This document shows positions 15,475-16,907 of a stretch of DNA of 16,907 bases, piece by piece. The notes under the pieces were generated by a model. That model saw only the letters and a program-made list of their open reading frames with translations. It did not search any database and was not told the origin of the DNA. This stretch comes from Bacteroidota bacterium. Its GTDB lineage: Bacteria; Bacteroidota; Bacteroidia; Bacteroidales; VadinHA17. The position numbers and the translations under genes are program-made. The DNA lies in assembly GCA_012838685.1 (NCBI GenBank), contig DUOU01000212.1:1-16907 (forward strand), given 5' to 3'. The stretch's first letter is position 1, and each line of letters starts with the position of its first letter.

Positions 15475-15508
15475 AAAACGAAAAAAAGCCCCTAAAAGCG
15501 AAACAGGG

Positions 15509-16099
15509 TCAGTTAAGTTCAGGCGATTTGGGAAAATCAGCCCAAACCCTGTATTTTTTATTGAATCCCCTCAGAACCGTTTTCCACGGATCCTCGATAC
15601 TGTTGTCAAGAATTATCTCGGGATTGACCTTTACAACGACCCATGAATCCTCCTCCAGTTCCCTCTCGAGTTGTCCGCTGTCCCAGCCTGAATATCCCAG
15701 AAAAAACCTGATCCGGCCGCCATCCAGCTCTCCGTTCGCTATCAATTCCCTGACAACATCGATATCGCCTCCCCAGTAAATATTGTCATCAACCCATACA
15801 CTGTCAGGTATATTGTCGCCGCAACTATGGATAAAATGCAAGGTATCGGGCATAACAGGTCCTCCCATATAGAGATAGTCACCGCACCTGTCAAAGCCAT
15901 CAACGGCCTCGTTAAGTTTTATCTCCAAAGGTTTATTGAGGATAAAGCCTATCGAGCCCTCTTCCGAATGGCCAACAAGATATACTATTGTACGGTTGAA
16001 AAAGGTATCCGCGAGGAAGGGCTCAGATATGAGTATTTTTCCTCTTTCCGGCACCTTGTCTTCCGGTAAAATCGTGAAATAATCGGTCTCTCCTTTCAT
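15509..16099 (-). CDS. yqgE: YqgE/AlgH (UPF0301) family protein
   Basis: The product is a cytoplasmic protein of 196 aa in the UPF0301 (DUF179) family, whose biochemical role is not settled. Family hallmarks visible are GKILISEPFLADTFFNRTIV at the N-terminus, EEGSIGFILNKPL, the YMGGPV motif, and FFLGYSGWDSGQLERELEE in the second half. Length and the short acidic N-terminus fit Bacteroidota members. I chose ATG 16099. The frame extends upstream to 16165, but that would place the promoter-like TAAATTTG (16123-16130) inside the gene and make the protein longer than usual. It is separated from the redox operon by 151 bp with its own candidate promoter, and I see no functional link to the operon. 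Confidence 0.93.
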   Translation of the reverse strand: MKGETDYFTILPEDKVPERGKILISEPFLADTFFNRTIVYLVGHSEEGSIGFILNKPLEIKLNEAVDGFDRCGDYLYMGGPVMPDTLHFIHSCGDNIPDSVWVDDNIYWGGDIDVVRELIANGELDGGRIRFFLGYSGWDSGQLERELEEDSWVVVKVNPEIILDNSIEDPWKTVLRGFNKKYRVWADFPKSPELN

Positions 16100-16122
16100 A
16101 GATTTATATCGTACGTCCGGTG

Positions 16123-16130
16123 CAAATTTA
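16123..16130 (-). promoter_or_regulatory. Candidate yqgE promoter, -7 box TAAATTTG
   Basis: TAAATTTG on the minus strand stands 24 nt upstream of the chosen yqgE start, a normal distance for a Bacteroidota -7 element. It is identical to the box before the redox operon. A -33 TTG is not evident. Its position is the main reason to prefer ATG 16099 over the longer frame. Confidence 0.45.
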
Positions 16131-16442
16131 ACAATTATAGGTTTATATCGGACTTTAGCCCCCAAATATTAGGATTAGTTTTATATGCGGTCTCCATTAT
16201 AACCAGACTCAGACCTGTTTTTATTGAACATTTTTTCCTTTATAGCATATATCGTTAAAAAAATCATCTATTTTTGTTTATGCAACGTTCTTGACCAATC
16301 TTTCGTGTCGGTCGGTTGTTTCAGGTTCCCGGTCTGCCATGCCGGAACGGTCTCAACAACGGCGCCAGCCATCTTTCCGAAACTGGCGCAAAAAGGTATA
16401 TCGGAAAGAGATTTAATTTTTTAGGAAATATAGATTTTTGCC
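16131..16442. other. Divergent intergenic region between yqgE and the surface-protein gene
   Basis: This AT-rich stretch separates two divergent genes. On the plus strand TATTTTTG at 16269-16276 fits the TAnnTTTG -7 consensus, without a matching -33 TTG. It would give the surface-protein gene a leader of about 160 nt. An imperfect inverted repeat (GTTCCCGG and CCGGAAC) surrounds 16330-16350 within that leader. No ORF with a recognisable domain and no RNA gene is seen. Confidence 0.4.
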
Positions 16443-16907
16443 ATGAAAAAAACTTTTACCGTTATCGCTGTTTTGGCAATGTTCGCCAGTTTAACGGCGC
16501 AACCGCCCTCCGGGTTCAATTACCAGGCGATCATAAGGAACGCCTCCGGAAATATTATCTCCAATGAGAATATTGCCCTCGAATTATCCATACTTGACAA
16601 TATGGATACCAATGTATGGACCGAAACCCATAACGTCACGACCAACCAGTTCGGCCTCGTTTCACTGGTCGTGGGCCAGGGCGCTCCCGCTGGTGGCAAG
16701 GCCGCGACATTCGACGACATAGACTGGAGTGCGGGGGCCATGAAGCTGCGGACGGTGGTCACCTACAAATCCGAGGAAATTGATATGGGAAGCTCGGAAA
16801 TCTGGGCCGTCCCCTACTCGCTGGTAGCCGAAAAAACCTTGACCTCCGACAACGCTTTGAGCGCCATAAACGCGGAAAACGCCGTCACCGCGCAAACAGC
16901 CAACAAC
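16443..16907 (+). CDS. Bacteroidota secreted surface protein, 5' part (truncated by window edge)
   Basis: The frame is open from ATG 16443 to the end of the window, giving 155 residues. A Sec signal peptide occupies about 1-20 (MKKTFTVIAVLAMFASLTAQ). The mature N-terminus, PPSGFNYQAIIRNASGN followed by SILDN, VWTETHNVTTNQFGL and VVGQG, matches the beta-sandwich head common at the start of large Bacteroidota secreted proteins, often with tail-fibre or collagen-like stalks. The last visible part becomes Ala/Asn-rich with short repeats (DNALSAINAENAVTAQTANN), as if a coiled or repetitive stalk begins. Many of these proteins end in a type IX secretion domain, which is outside the window. It diverges from yqgE and has no visible link with the redox operon. 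Confidence 0.85.
   Translation, partial: MKKTFTVIAVLAMFASLTAQPPSGFNYQAIIRNASGNIISNENIALELSILDNMDTNVWTETHNVTTNQFGLVSLVVGQGAPAGGKAATFDDIDWSAGAMKLRTVVTYKSEEIDMGSSEIWAVPYSLVAEKTLTSDNALSAINAENAVTAQTANN

Overview
The window most likely comes from an environmental, probably anaerobic member of the Bacteroidota (Bacteroidales-like). The evidence is a typical Bacteroidota surface-protein N-terminus at the right edge, a Bacteroidota-type YqgE, candidate -7 boxes of the TAnnTTTG form, and few strong Shine-Dalgarno sites. I see no rRNA, tRNA, CRISPR array or insertion sequence.

Layout. Positions 1-118 may hold the last codons of a plus-strand gene, followed by an AT-rich gap up to 345. From 15357 down to 346, twelve genes lie head to tail on the minus strand. 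Gaps are mostly under 60 bp and several genes overlap, so this looks like one 15-kb operon. A candidate promoter lies at 15410-15417. In transcription order the products are: secreted PQQ-type propeller (417 aa); anchored propeller (472 aa); anchored NHL propeller with a C-x-C-C motif (321 aa); small Cys4 membrane protein (66 aa); Tat-exported ferredoxin with four 4Fe-4S motifs; NapH/NosR-like membrane iron-sulfur protein; propeller with three membrane segments (632 aa); NuoE-NuoF fusion (794 aa); flavoprotein with NuoG-type iron-sulfur domains (521 aa); secreted propeller (368 aa); HdrA-like double ferredoxin (241 aa); radical SAM enzyme with a twitch/SPASM-like tail. To the right are yqgE (minus strand, with its own promoter-like box) and, diverging from it, the 5' part of a Bacteroidota surface protein that runs off the edge.

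How the operon may work (inference). The NuoE-NuoF fusion and the FAD/iron-sulfur subunit look like a cytoplasmic NADH-linked, possibly electron-bifurcating, module related to HydBC/Bfu-type enzymes. The flavoprotein appears to have lost its NAD(P)-binding subdomain, so its FAD is probably reached only through iron-sulfur clusters. The NapH-like protein, the Tat ferredoxin and the Cys4 peptide would carry electrons across the membrane. Five beta-propellers would sit on the outer face. No gene carries a haem c CxxCH motif, a hydrogenase H-cluster or a molybdopterin domain. The terminal acceptor or substrate is therefore not evident, and the set looks like an undescribed, purely iron-sulfur/flavin redox system.
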